In this document: in pieces, positions 10,058-20,500 of the stretch
How positions within the stretch are numbered: position 1 is the stretch's first letter
Layout of the letters: the number at the start of each line of letters is the position of its first letter
Assembly: GCF_038095995.1 (NCBI RefSeq)
Contig: NZ_CP146005.1
Coordinates: forward strand, 62,001 to 126,000
DNA: 64,000 bases
From: Mesomycoplasma ovipneumoniae
GTDB lineage: Bacteria > Bacillota_I > Bacilli_A > Mycoplasmatales > Metamycoplasmataceae
Direction: 5' to 3'
The notes under the pieces: generated by a model
The model's input: only the letters and a program-made list of their open reading frames with translations
What the model was told of the DNA's origin: nothing
The model's database searches: none
Position numbers and translations under genes: made by a program

Positions 10058-11410
10058 TTAACTATAAACATTAGAACGAAATTCTGCAGGATATCTTCTT
10101 CATGTCAAAAAGTATTTTTTTGGCTTATCAGGTTGAAAATTTACATTAGAAACTCTAATTCGGTATTGGGCGTCTTCAAAAGCTTTAAAGCTAATTTTGT
10201 CAAACGGGCTTATATCTGAGTTTGCCTCAATAATTTTTTGTCAACTTCCATGAAAAATTTCGATTGAAATATCAAAATCATTTGTTTTATAATTTGGCTG
10301 ACCATAAATCAAATTACTCACTCCATCACGGAGTGTTTTACCAAAATTATAAAAAAAACCTTTAAATCCCGATAAGTATTCTCCCACCACTTCTTTTTCA
10401 GAAAATCTATCATTAAAAACAAGTGCTGAAAATTTTTGACCTTTTAGAAGTTCAAAAGGCTCACTTACATACTCATTTCCATCATAATTATTGTATAAAT
10501 AATTACTTTGTTCTAGAGTAAAATAGGCATCTTTGTAATTTATAAATCCAAAACCTTCACTTGAATGAGCACCATTAAATCCTAAATTGCTATTTTCTGA
10601 GGGTTGACCCGTTAATGATAAAGCCGAAATTATTTTTAGATTCCTTTCTTTTAAACTTTCATAAGAGTCAAAACTTGATGAAAGTGCGCTAAAAATAGCC
10701 GAAATTAGGAAAGCTGAGTAAAATTTTATGTTTGAATCACGAATATTTAATTGATAGGCAAACTTTAATTCTGGAAGTATAAAGTGATTTGATTTTACTA
10801 TTCCGGTACTGTTGCCAAAATTTTTGACATAATTAAAAAGTCGCGAATCTTTCTTGAATCTGTCGTCCTGTTTTGCAAAAAAGCTGAAATTACTATTAAT
10901 TTCATCACCTAGAGTTCTGCTTCCGTCAAAAAAATTTATTATTCCAGTTTTACCACTTCAATAATCAAGAAAATCTCCTAATTTTAATAAGTCTCTCCCG
11001 TTTGAAAAATATTCATTTAAAAAAGTTCTTTTTTCTTTATACAAGTGCAAAACCATCTCAACACCCACAGTTTCAAAATGTGAAAGGCCTTTATTTCATT
11101 GCTCACCTGTTTTAAAACGATAAATAATTAAATTTGAATTAGGGGCAAAAAACTGAAAAATTGCTTGCAAGTTGTTAAAATCATTGTTATTTTCCCCCCC
11201 GTTTTCTTCAATAAAAACTCCAACTTTAACATTTCTATTTACTTTATTTAAATTTGCATCAAAATTTAAGTTTGAGGCAAGCTCTTTAAAATCAAAACTT
11301 GAGTTTTGATACTGGTGAAAATCACCAGATTTTTGGCTAAAAAGCAAAAAAGGACTTAATACTGTTAAACTTGGCAAAATAAGTCGCTTAAAAATTCCCT
11401 TAATTTTCAT
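10058..11410 (-). CDS. Secreted S8 (subtilisin)-like protein, catalytic motifs degenerate
   Basis: 450-aa exported protein with an N-terminal signal/anchor (FKRLILPSLTVLSPFLLF). The opening VKVGVFIEENGG and the block around residues 277-310 (FYSAFLISAIFSALSSSF followed by ISALSLTGQ and GFGFINYKDA) recall the layout of mycoplasma S8 proteases, but the GTSxSxP serine motif is not conserved and no clear Asp or His box is seen, so it is probably a non-catalytic relative. ATG 11410 sits 6 nt after GAGGTG; ATG 11413 is an alternative. A G7 run on the coding strand (11191-11197) must stay at 7 for the frame to remain open. Family assignment is tentative. Confidence 0.5.
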
Positions 11411-12420
11411 CATGATCACCTCTTCTTTTTCTTCACACATAATTAAATAATCAGGCTACTTTTTGACTAAAAAAAGTAAAATCGACACTTTTTTCCTAAA
11501 TTTTTCCTTTTTTGTAAATAATCGATTAAAATAAAGTATAATTAAATAAAATTTTTTGAGATAACATGAAGTCAACTATTCTAATTAAACTTTCGGGTGA
11601 AAGTCTAGCTAACAAACAAAAATCACTCGCAATTGATTATGAACTTGTCGGTCGAATTGGCCATCAACTTAAAGAAATTCAAGCATTAGGTTATAAAATT
11701 TTAATTGTGATTGGCGGTGGAAATTTTTGGCGTGGAACTTCCGCTGCAAAAAACGGAATAAATCGAAATACTGCCGATTATATTGGCATGCTTGGGACGG
11801 TAATGAATGGACTGGCCCTTGATTCAGTTTTTCGCGATTTGCAAATTAAAACTCGCGTTTTGTCTTCGATGAGCCTAGATCCTCGAATTTGTGAGTATTT
11901 TGTTCGAGAAAAAGCTATTAAATATCTCTCAGACGGTCATGTTTTAATTCTTGTCGGTGGAACTGGTCGTCCATTTTTTACAACAGACAGCGCCGCTACC
12001 CTTTTTGCCTCTGAAATGGATGCAAATTTAATTCTAGTTGGTAAAAATAATGTAAACGGGGTTTTCGATTCTGATCCTAAAATTAATCCAAATGCGATTA
12101 GATATGATAAAATTACTTATGATCAAGTTATTGAAAAAAATCTAAAAGTAATGGATTCAACAGCCTTTTCGATGGCGCGCGATAACAAGATTAGATTATT
12201 AATTTTCGACATTAAAGAAGAAAACAGTATTGTAAAATTAATAAAAGGTCAAATCAAACATACGGAGGTTTATTAAAATGAAATCTGAAATTGAATTCAA
12301 TTTTTATAAAGAAATTCTAGAACAAAAAGCGCAAGACGTTTATTCCTATTTGGGAAAAAGTTTCCAAAAAGTAAGCGTTGGCGCACCAAATCCCCAATTA
12401 ATTTCCCATATTAAAGTTAG
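10575..12420. repeat. Direct repeat copy 1 (about 1846 bp) left of IS copy 1
   Basis: Covers the 5' part of the S8-like gene, its promoter region, all of pyrH and the first 143 bp of frr. It recurs at 14330-16174 right of the IS. The only difference I found is a C7 versus C6 tract (11191-11197 against the matching position near 14949), so the duplication is recent. Confidence 0.95.
11566..12276 (+). CDS. pyrH: UMP kinase (copy 1)
   Basis: 236-aa hexameric UMP kinase that makes UDP for RNA, DNA and phospholipid precursors. Amino-acid-kinase-fold motifs: ILIKLSGESLA (residues 3-13), VIGGGNFWRG (46-55), LVGGTGRPFFTTDSAA (about 128-143), LVGKNNVNGVFDSDP (about 155-169). Promoter-like TATAAT 26 bp before the ATG. 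The translation is identical to the copy at 15320. This copy is followed by a truncated frr, so it is uncoupled from the normal pyrH-frr-cdsA unit. Confidence 0.95.
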   Translation: MKSTILIKLSGESLANKQKSLAIDYELVGRIGHQLKEIQALGYKILIVIGGGNFWRGTSAAKNGINRNTADYIGMLGTVMNGLALDSVFRDLQIKTRVLSSMSLDPRICEYFVREKAIKYLSDGHVLILVGGTGRPFFTTDSAATLFASEMDANLILVGKNNVNGVFDSDPKINPNAIRYDKITYDQVIEKNLKVMDSTAFSMARDNKIRLLIFDIKEENSIVKLIKGQIKHTEVY

Positions 12421-12490
12421 TCCCGAGTTTCCCAGTTTGAAGGCAAAAATTCACTTTTTAGTAAATATAAATATGAAAAAAGACCTGTAA
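12278..12490 (+). pseudogene. frr: Ribosome recycling factor, truncated by IS copy 1
   Basis: The first 47 codons match the intact frr at 16032 (through ISHIKVS); the frame then enters the IS at 12421 and runs to TAA 12490 with IS-encoded residues. It lacks both the hinge and most of the three-helix bundle, so it cannot be functional. The cell keeps an intact copy downstream, which makes this insertion tolerable. Confidence 0.93.
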
Positions 12491-12525
12491 ATCGGTGTTT
12501 TTTGAATGTAAAACCTTAATTTTTA

Positions 12526-12568
12526 TTGGTAGCATTTGGTAGCATTTTAAGTAATTTTATGGTATAAT
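12526..12568 (+). promoter_or_regulatory. Transposase promoter with tandem 10-bp repeat
   Basis: TTGGTAGCAT occurs twice head-to-tail (12526-12545) just upstream of TATAAT (12563-12568), at the place of a -35 region. The same block is present in the other IS copies and, once only, in the MITEs. It may be a promoter or a transposase-binding subterminal repeat. Confidence 0.5.
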
Positions 12569-12576
12569 TATACATT

Positions 12577-14235
12577 ATGAAAAAACAAAATTTGTTTTTA
12601 TTTAGTGTTTGAGGATCTTCAAAAGATAAACCATATAAATATGTTGGCTGAACACAAGGTTATTCCAAAGGTCCAAAACGTTGATTTAGTTTAGGAAATG
12701 AGCGGAATTTGGAAAAAATTAATCCAAATGCTGTTCAAATTATCAAAGAAAAATTGAAATTGTTTTCAAATTTAGATGACAAAGATAAAGTCAAGGCTAT
12801 TTTACTTGATTCTATTAAAAATTCCGCAATAATCGAAGGTTCGGTTTTTGTTGGTGGGGAATTAATTGAAAAACTTATTGAAAAGCACAATATTTTTGAG
12901 TCACTTCCTAAAAGTAGACATAAAAATATGAAAGAAATTTTTAACTACTTAATTTCAAAACGGATCACTGATCCTGGCAGCATTATTAATGCTTTTGATA
13001 AAAAGGATGACTACTCAAATCAAATAAATGCTTCCAAAAATAGCTTTTATAGACTCCTAGATCTTGTCTTTGAGTCACAAAATCAACTTTTAAATAGTGT
13101 CAACAAAATGGTAACAAGCGAACTTGGAAAAAGGGACAGTGAATTTTATTTTGACTCATCAACAATCTATTTTGAGACATTTGAAAGAAATGGATTAAGA
13201 ATTCCTGGCTATTCTAAAGATGCTAAATTCAAAGAAGACCAAATTGTCATTGGCTTAGCGTGTGATAAAAATGGTATTCCTTTTCATATTAAAGTTTTTA
13301 AAGGAAATACCGGCGATTCTAGTACATTAATCCCTTTTGTATTAGATGTTGAATCCAAATATAATATCAAAAATATGACAATAATCGCTGATCGCGGCAT
13401 GTCAACTGCTGCAAATATTCGATTTCTTGAATCAAGAAACTATAATTTTATTATTTCATATCGTGCAAAGGTAGGGACTCAAAAATTCAAAAATTATTTA
13501 CTAGATCCAAGGGATTATGTTGATGTAAATGCGGATTTTAAGTATAAAAAAGAAGAATTTTATTCATCTTATAAAAATAAAAGATACACTGAAAATATTA
13601 GAAGAAGAATTATTACTTACAGTACAAAAAGAGCGATAAAAGACAGAAAAGCTCGTGAAGAGCAAATCGAAAGTTTTATTAAAAAACAAAATAAAGACGG
13701 TTTTATTGAAGTAAACAAATTGTTTGGTAAAAAACCTAAATATTTTAAGGAAATTTCAAACATGAAATTTGAATTAGATCAAAGTAAAATTGACAAAGAC
13801 AAACAATTTGATGGCTACTATGTTTATGAAACAAATATACTGAATTTAAATGTCTTAGATATAGTTGAAAAATACCAAAAACAGTGGAATATTGAAGCTA
13901 ATTTTAGAAGTCTAAAAGGTTTGTTGAATATTCGGCCCGTATTTTTAAGAATTGACGAGCACATTCTAGCTCATACACTTTTGTGTTTTATCTCACTAGT
14001 TATTTTAAAAACTATAATATTTAAAATCAACAAACATATTAGTGATAACAAGTTATTTGAAAACAATCAATTAACTGAGGTTGGTTTAGTAACGATGTTG
14101 CAAAAATTAAGGCAAAGGGTTGAATTTAACACTTTAGATCAGCAAATAACATTTAAAAATCGAGATGGTGTTCCTAGTGATCCGAATATTTGAAATAGGT
14201 ATGATTTTTACTTTGATATCTTAATAAATCACTAA
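12577..14235 (+). CDS. IS1634-type (DDE, IS4-like) transposase, copy 1
   Basis: 552 aa when read from ATG 12577 (MKKQNLFLFSVWGSS...) with UGA as Trp to TAA 14233-14235. DDE features: FYFDSSTIYFE (first Asp, about residue 193), TIIADRGMSTAANIRFL (second Asp, about 271) and the YQKQWNIEANFRSLKGLLNIRPVF block with the catalytic Glu (about 440), typical of the Y-(2)-R-(3)-E-(6)-K signature of the IS4/IS1634 superfamily. The ATG lies 8 nt after the -10 box with no Shine-Dalgarno, so the message is probably leaderless. Apparently functional; the protein is nearly identical to copies 3 and 4. Confidence 0.92.
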
Positions 14236-14329
14236 TAAAATTGTTATTAACTTTTACCGAAAAACTTAAAAAAGTGCCTAAAACCAGATGCTTTTTTAAA
14301 ATTACCTTATCAAACTGGGAAACTCGGGA

Positions 14330-15164
14330 TTAAATCCTAAATTGCTATTTTCTGAGGGTTGACCCGTTAATGATAAAGCCGAAATTATTTTTAGATTCCT
14401 TTCTTTTAAACTTTCATAAGAGTCAAAACTTGATGAAAGTGCGCTAAAAATAGCCGAAATTAGGAAAGCTGAGTAAAATTTTATGTTTGAATCACGAATA
14501 TTTAATTGATAGGCAAACTTTAATTCTGGAAGTATAAAGTGATTTGATTTTACTATTCCGGTACTGTTGCCAAAATTTTTGACATAATTAAAAAGTCGCG
14601 AATCTTTCTTGAATCTGTCGTCCTGTTTTGCAAAAAAGCTGAAATTACTATTAATTTCATCACCTAGAGTTCTGCTTCCGTCAAAAAAATTTATTATTCC
14701 AGTTTTACCACTTCAATAATCAAGAAAATCTCCTAATTTTAATAAGTCTCTCCCGTTTGAAAAATATTCATTTAAAAAAGTTCTTTTTTCTTTATACAAG
14801 TGCAAAACCATCTCAACACCCACAGTTTCAAAATGTGAAAGGCCTTTATTTCATTGCTCACCTGTTTTAAAACGATAAATAATTAAATTTGAATTAGGGG
14901 CAAAAAACTGAAAAATTGCTTGCAAGTTGTTAAAATCATTGTTATTTTCCCCCCGTTTTCTTCAATAAAAACTCCAACTTTAACATTTCTATTTACTTTA
15001 TTTAAATTTGCATCAAAATTTAAGTTTGAGGCAAGCTCTTTAAAATCAAAACTTGAGTTTTGATACTGGTGAAAATCACCAGATTTTTGGCTAAAAAGCA
15101 AAAAAGGACTTAATACTGTTAAACTTGGCAAAATAAGTCGCTTAAAAATTCCCTTAATTTTCAT
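14330..15164 (-). pseudogene. S8-like secreted protein, 5' fragment cut by IS and frameshifted
   Basis: Duplicate of the start of the gene at 10058-11410. The C-terminal third (after about residue 278) is missing because the IS joins here, and the poly-G tract has 6 instead of 7 G, so the frame closes after about 90 codons. The same ATG and GAGGTG ribosome site are kept, so a short secreted peptide could still be made. Confidence 0.88.
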
Positions 15165-15319
15165 CATGATCACCTCTTCTTTTTCTTCACACATAATTAA
15201 ATAATCAGGCTACTTTTTGACTAAAAAAAGTAAAATCGACACTTTTTTCCTAAATTTTTCCTTTTTTGTAAATAATCGATTAAAATAAAGTATAATTAAA
15301 TAAAATTTTTTGAGATAAC

Positions 15320-16030
15320 ATGAAGTCAACTATTCTAATTAAACTTTCGGGTGAAAGTCTAGCTAACAAACAAAAATCACTCGCAATTGATTATGAACTT
15401 GTCGGTCGAATTGGCCATCAACTTAAAGAAATTCAAGCATTAGGTTATAAAATTTTAATTGTGATTGGCGGTGGAAATTTTTGGCGTGGAACTTCCGCTG
15501 CAAAAAACGGAATAAATCGAAATACTGCCGATTATATTGGCATGCTTGGGACGGTAATGAATGGACTGGCCCTTGATTCAGTTTTTCGCGATTTGCAAAT
15601 TAAAACTCGCGTTTTGTCTTCGATGAGCCTAGATCCTCGAATTTGTGAGTATTTTGTTCGAGAAAAAGCTATTAAATATCTCTCAGACGGTCATGTTTTA
15701 ATTCTTGTCGGTGGAACTGGTCGTCCATTTTTTACAACAGACAGCGCCGCTACCCTTTTTGCCTCTGAAATGGATGCAAATTTAATTCTAGTTGGTAAAA
15801 ATAATGTAAACGGGGTTTTCGATTCTGATCCTAAAATTAATCCAAATGCGATTAGATATGATAAAATTACTTATGATCAAGTTATTGAAAAAAATCTAAA
15901 AGTAATGGATTCAACAGCCTTTTCGATGGCGCGCGATAACAAGATTAGATTATTAATTTTCGACATTAAAGAAGAAAACAGTATTGTAAAATTAATAAAA
16001 GGTCAAATCAAACATACGGAGGTTTATTAA
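15320..16030 (+). CDS. pyrH: UMP kinase (copy 2)
   Basis: 236 aa, identical in translation to the copy at 11566, with the same upstream promoter region. This copy retains the normal downstream context: frr begins 1 bp after its stop, then cdsA and polC. Two identical copies of an essential nucleotide kinase would double its dosage while the duplication persists; loss by recombination across the repeats would restore a single copy and remove the IS. Confidence 0.95.
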   Translation: MKSTILIKLSGESLANKQKSLAIDYELVGRIGHQLKEIQALGYKILIVIGGGNFWRGTSAAKNGINRNTADYIGMLGTVMNGLALDSVFRDLQIKTRVLSSMSLDPRICEYFVREKAIKYLSDGHVLILVGGTGRPFFTTDSAATLFASEMDANLILVGKNNVNGVFDSDPKINPNAIRYDKITYDQVIEKNLKVMDSTAFSMARDNKIRLLIFDIKEENSIVKLIKGQIKHTEVY

Positions 16031-16031
16031 A

Positions 16032-16592
16032 ATGAAATCTGAAATTGAATTCAATTTTTATAAAGAAATTCTAGAACAAAAAGCGCAAGACGTTTATTCC
16101 TATTTGGGAAAAAGTTTCCAAAAAGTAAGCGTTGGCGCACCAAATCCCCAATTAATTTCCCATATTAAAGTTAGTTTTTACGGGACATTAACCCCAATTA
16201 ATGAAATTGCATCAATTTCAACTCCTGTACCCTTACAACTTTTAGTAAGACCGTATGAAATGTCACTTGTAAAAGAAATTGCAACCGCAATAGTTGCATC
16301 AAAAATTGATGCTCAAGTTCAAAAAGAAGCTAACCAAGTCCGTATAATTTTTCCTGAGCCAACACAGCAAAAACGCCAGGAAAGCGTTCATTTATTAAAA
16401 AAAATCCACGAAGAAGCCAAAGTTAAAATACGTCTAATTCGCCAAGATGTTAATAAATTAATAAAAAAAGAAGAGCTTTCCGAGGATCAAGAAAAAGACT
16501 ATCTCAACCAGGTTCAAAAAATAATCAATTCACAAATAGAAAAAATTGATGAAATTTACGAAAAAAAAGTAAAAGAAATTCAAACTCTTTAA
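16032..16592 (+). CDS. frr: Ribosome recycling factor (intact)
   Basis: 186-aa factor that splits post-termination ribosomes with EF-G. Full family length, with ISHIKVSFYGTLTPINEIASIS and PYEMSLVKEI corresponding to the conserved hinge/domain II edge, and a charged C-terminal helix. Start ATG 16032 follows ACGGAGGTTT, the strong Shine-Dalgarno lying in the end of pyrH. The cdsA start is 3 bp beyond its stop, so pyrH-frr-cdsA form one tight unit. Confidence 0.95.
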   Translation: MKSEIEFNFYKEILEQKAQDVYSYLGKSFQKVSVGAPNPQLISHIKVSFYGTLTPINEIASISTPVPLQLLVRPYEMSLVKEIATAIVASKIDAQVQKEANQVRIIFPEPTQQKRQESVHLLKKIHEEAKVKIRLIRQDVNKLIKKEELSEDQEKDYLNQVQKIINSQIEKIDEIYEKKVKEIQTL

Positions 16593-16595
16593 AAA

Positions 16596-17519
16596 ATGCG
16601 GGCATTTTTCCCAAATTTTACATCTAAGGAATTTTTATATCGCTTTTTATCCTCAGTTTTTATTATCGCAATAATTGCTCCAATTTTATTTGTAGGTTAT
16701 TATTGACATTTTTGGGGACGAATAATTTCTTTTGGTGTTTTAGCGTTTATTTTATTTTATAGTTTATACGAAATTTTTTTTCACTTTCAATCCAAAAAAA
16801 TTTTTGCTGCAATATCTGCATCATTAGGTTTTTTACTGTTTTTATTACCTTCAAATTTTAATTTAAATCAGATCTATTTTTCTAAAGACGTCGAGTTTAG
16901 TTGAAGTTCAATAGAATTTTTTGCAAGAGAACAAGTTTTAGATTATCATATTTTTTTTACCCTGCCTTTTTTAATAGTTATTAGATTTATGGATTCTAAA
17001 CAAAAAACTAATTCTCGTTTTTTTTCTGATATTTTACTTAAATTTATAATTATTTTTATAGTTACATTATTTTTTAAATTTTTGTGATTATTAAACACAT
17101 TTAATGTGTATTTAGTTATTTCCTTGGCTTTAATTGCCGTAATTTCCGACATTTCTGGTTACATTTTTGGTTCACTTTTTGGAAGAAAAATATTTCCTTG
17201 AAAGTTTGATTTTTCTCCCAAAAAATCAATGGAAGGCTTCATTTTTTCCTTCATTTTTTCCTTAATTTTTACTTTATTAATTTTTTTAAATCTAAATTTC
17301 GGAATTAATTTGGATAACTGACTACTGTTTAAAATTTTGGCAATAATTTTTCTGCCACTTGTAGCTATTTTTGGGGACATATTTTTTTCTGTTATAAAAA
17401 GATATTTAAATATAAAGGATTTTTCACAAATTATTAAGGGTCACGGTGGAATTTTTGACCGCCTTGACTCTATTAGTTTTGTTTTTTTATCATTTTTTAC
17501 AATTATTCTAATAATTTAA
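16596..17519 (+). CDS. cdsA: Phosphatidate cytidylyltransferase CdsA
   Basis: 307-aa integral membrane enzyme that makes CDP-diacylglycerol for phosphatidylglycerol and cardiolipin synthesis. The CDP-DAG synthase signature is at the C-terminus: GDIFFSVIKRYLNIKDFS followed by GHGGIFDRLDSI (S-x-x-K-R...G-H-G-G-x-x-D-R-x-D). At least seven hydrophobic segments precede it, including DISGYIFGSLFGRK with the conserved D..Y..G. Start ATG 16596 is 3 bp after the frr stop. Slightly long for a mollicute CdsA but complete. Confidence 0.9.
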
Positions 17520-17551
17520 TTTTTTCTTGTTTAAAAAGAATGAGGGTGGCT

Positions 17552-20500
17552 ATGAATGTAGGATTCAAAAAATTTTGTGAGTGAGTTAATTGGCAAATAC
17601 CGCCAGATTGAGATGATGTTCGAATAATTCAAAACGAAAATTCAGACAATGATAATGCTTCAAATGAATTTTCTGCAATATTTAAAAAAACTACCCTACC
17701 AAAATTTTTTGACTTATATTCATTTATTAAATTAATTGTAACAATCAATAAAAAAGCCTCAATTTTCAGTTGCAAAATTAATTTTAGTTATGAAATTGAA
17801 CAGAATTATTTTGATGATAATGAATTATTAGAATATCTAAACGGTTTAATGGAAACGATTTCAAAATTTAAGAATTTTTTTACAGAAAAAGAAATCGTAA
17901 GAGCAGGTGCTGCTAAATTTAAAATTTTTTTTTCAGACTCAGAAAGCTATGATTTTTTTAAAGAGTACGAAAATAAATTGCTGAAAATAATAAAAATAAT
18001 TGGTCTAATTCATTTAGATCTAGAATTTATACTTGAAAACAGGCAATTACCTCCTCAAAAACAATTAAATTTAGCCATAGAAAGTGTTTTGGATCCTTCA
18101 ACATCTCAAGCTTCTGTTACCAAGAAAAAAACCTCGAAAAAATGCAGAAATTTTGAGCTTATTAATTTAAAGTTTATTCGATCACATAAGAATTCTAATG
18201 TTGAATTTCACGGTGAAATTTATAAAATTTCGACAATAAAATCAAAAAACGGTGGTCAAATTTTAAAAATTTATGTAAATGACTATGAATACACAGAAGC
18301 AGTTGTTGTTGATAAATTTTTGCGAGCAAATCAAAATGTTGACCTAAAAGTTGGAGATTTGGTAAAAATTCGGTCTGAAATCAAGGACACAACTTCGCGA
18401 TATAAGTCAAATATTGATCTAACTTTGTGCGACATTACTAAAATAGAAACATCTGAATTTTTTCCTGAGCAGAATATTGACAGAGCTAATGAAAAAAGGG
18501 TCGAAATTGCCGCTAGAACTTGAAAATCAACTATGGACGGAATCTCAAGTGCAAGCGCATACGTTCGTCATGCATTAAAAAATGAATATTCGGCAATTGG
18601 AATAGCTGATTTAGATTCGGTCCAAGCTTTTCCTGAATTTTATGCTGCTATTAAATCTACAAATATTAAGCCTATTTACGGCTCAACTTTTTCAACATAT
18701 TCATCAAAAATTGAAAAAGTTTTGAATTTTAATGGTAAAAATCAACCGCTAAATTCAGCAAGATTTGTCATTTTCGACTTAGAAACAACCGGACTTTCAT
18801 CGTATTATAATGAAATTATTGAATTTGGAGCGCTTGTTTTTCAAGATGGAATTGAAATTGAAAAACATCAGTTTTTTATTAAACCATCACAAAAAATACC
18901 ACATTTAATCACAAAAATTACTGGAATTACCCAGGAAATGATTGATGAATTTGCGATTTTGCCAGGTGATGCTGTTGAGAAAATAGAAAAAATTATCAAA
19001 AATTCGGTTCTAGTGGCCCATAATGCAAATTTTGACTTTAATTTTTTAAATCAATTTTTTAAAAAACATGCACAAAAATCAATAGAAACTCCGATTATTG
19101 ATACACTCGAAGTAAGTCGTTTTTTGAATCCTTCGGAAAAAAGTCATAGTCTTAAAAATGTTGCAAAAAGATTTGAAATTTATTATGATGATGAGGTAGC
19201 TCACCGGGCAGATTATGACGCCCAAATTTTATCCAATGTTTGGCGAAATTTTCTTAATACATTGCAAAACCAAAATATTCAAGATTTAGAACAACTTTCA
19301 TCAATAAAAGATTCAATTTTTGATCTTCGGCCAGAAAAAATTTTCCCAAAACAGTTGACAATATTAGCTAAAAATCAAATTGGTCTAAAAAAACTTTATA
19401 AATTAGTGTCGCTAGCAAATACAGAAAATTTAATTTCCCGTCCGCTAATTTTTTATGACAAAATGGAAAAAGACCCTGATTTATTGGTGGGTTCAGGAGG
19501 AATCGATTCGCTTTTGATCCAGAATTTACTTTATTTTGGGCCTGACAGTGTTGAAAAATTTGAAAAAATATTTGATTTTATCGAAGTTCCACCCCCAACT
19601 GCGTTTGTTCATTTAGTAAAACGAGAAATTTTTACACAAAATCAGATTGAAGATTTGATAAAAAACCTGCTGAATTTGGCAAAAAAATTAAAAATTCCAG
19701 CTGTTGCAATTGGTGATGTTCGTTATTGCCAGTCTCGTGAAAAAATTTTTCATGAACTTTATATTTATGCAAAAGGTGTCGGCGGAGTAAACCATCATTT
19801 GTTTGATCATCAAGAAAAAGAACGAAAAGACCCTAAAAACAGCCATATTTTTCCCGATAAGCATTTTTTTACAACTGATGAGTTAAAACAACAGTTTGAA
19901 TTTTTACAAAATCCTGAATTAGTGGATGAATTTGTGGTAAAAAATTCTAATTTAATTGCTAATTCAATTTCAGATAGCATTGAAATTATCAAACCCGGCC
20001 TTCACCCGCCAGAATTTGATAATTCTGAAATTAATTTAAAAGAAACTGTTTACAAAAATGCATATAAAAAATACGGAAATCCGTTGCCAGAAATTATCAA
20101 AACTAGAATAGAAAAGGAACTTATTCCAATCATTCAGCACGGTTTTCATGTTGTTTATTGAATTTCAAAGCGAATAGTCGATGAAGCCAAATCTCAAGGT
20201 GCAATCGTTGATTCTCGTGGATCGGTAGGTTCTTCTATAGTTGCATATTTGACCGGAATCACAGATGTAAACCCACTTTTACCGCATTATTTGTGCCAAA
20301 ATTGTTCTAAAGTGGAATTTTTTGACTCACAAGACTTTTTATCAGGATATGATTTGCTAGACAAAGAGTGTCAAAATTGTGGCCAACTTATGGATAAAGA
20401 CGGTCATAACATCCCTTTTGAGACTTTTTTAGGATTTAATGCCGAAAAAGTTCCTGACATTGATCTAAATTTTTCAGGTGAGACGCAACTTAAAATGCAC

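Larger units (their letters stand above)
12421..14329 (+). mobile_element. IS1634-type insertion sequence, copy 1 (1909 bp)
   Basis: Bounded by about 20-bp terminal inverted repeats, TCCCGAGTTTCCCAGTTTGA at the left and its complement ending CTCGGGA at the right. Encodes one intact transposase. Left end contains two small hairpins (around 12444-12465 and 12481-12502), a perfect tandem 10-bp repeat TTGGTAGCAT (12526-12545), then TATAAT 12563-12568. It lies exactly between the two 1.85-kb direct repeats. Family placement is from the transposase organisation and the long variable direct repeats known for IS1634. Confidence 0.9.
14330..16174. repeat. Direct repeat copy 2 (about 1845 bp) right of IS copy 1
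   Basis: Begins at TTAAATCCTAAATTG directly after the IS and ends where the intact frr continues past the insertion point. One C fewer than copy 1 in the poly-C tract, otherwise no difference noticed. Confidence 0.95.
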
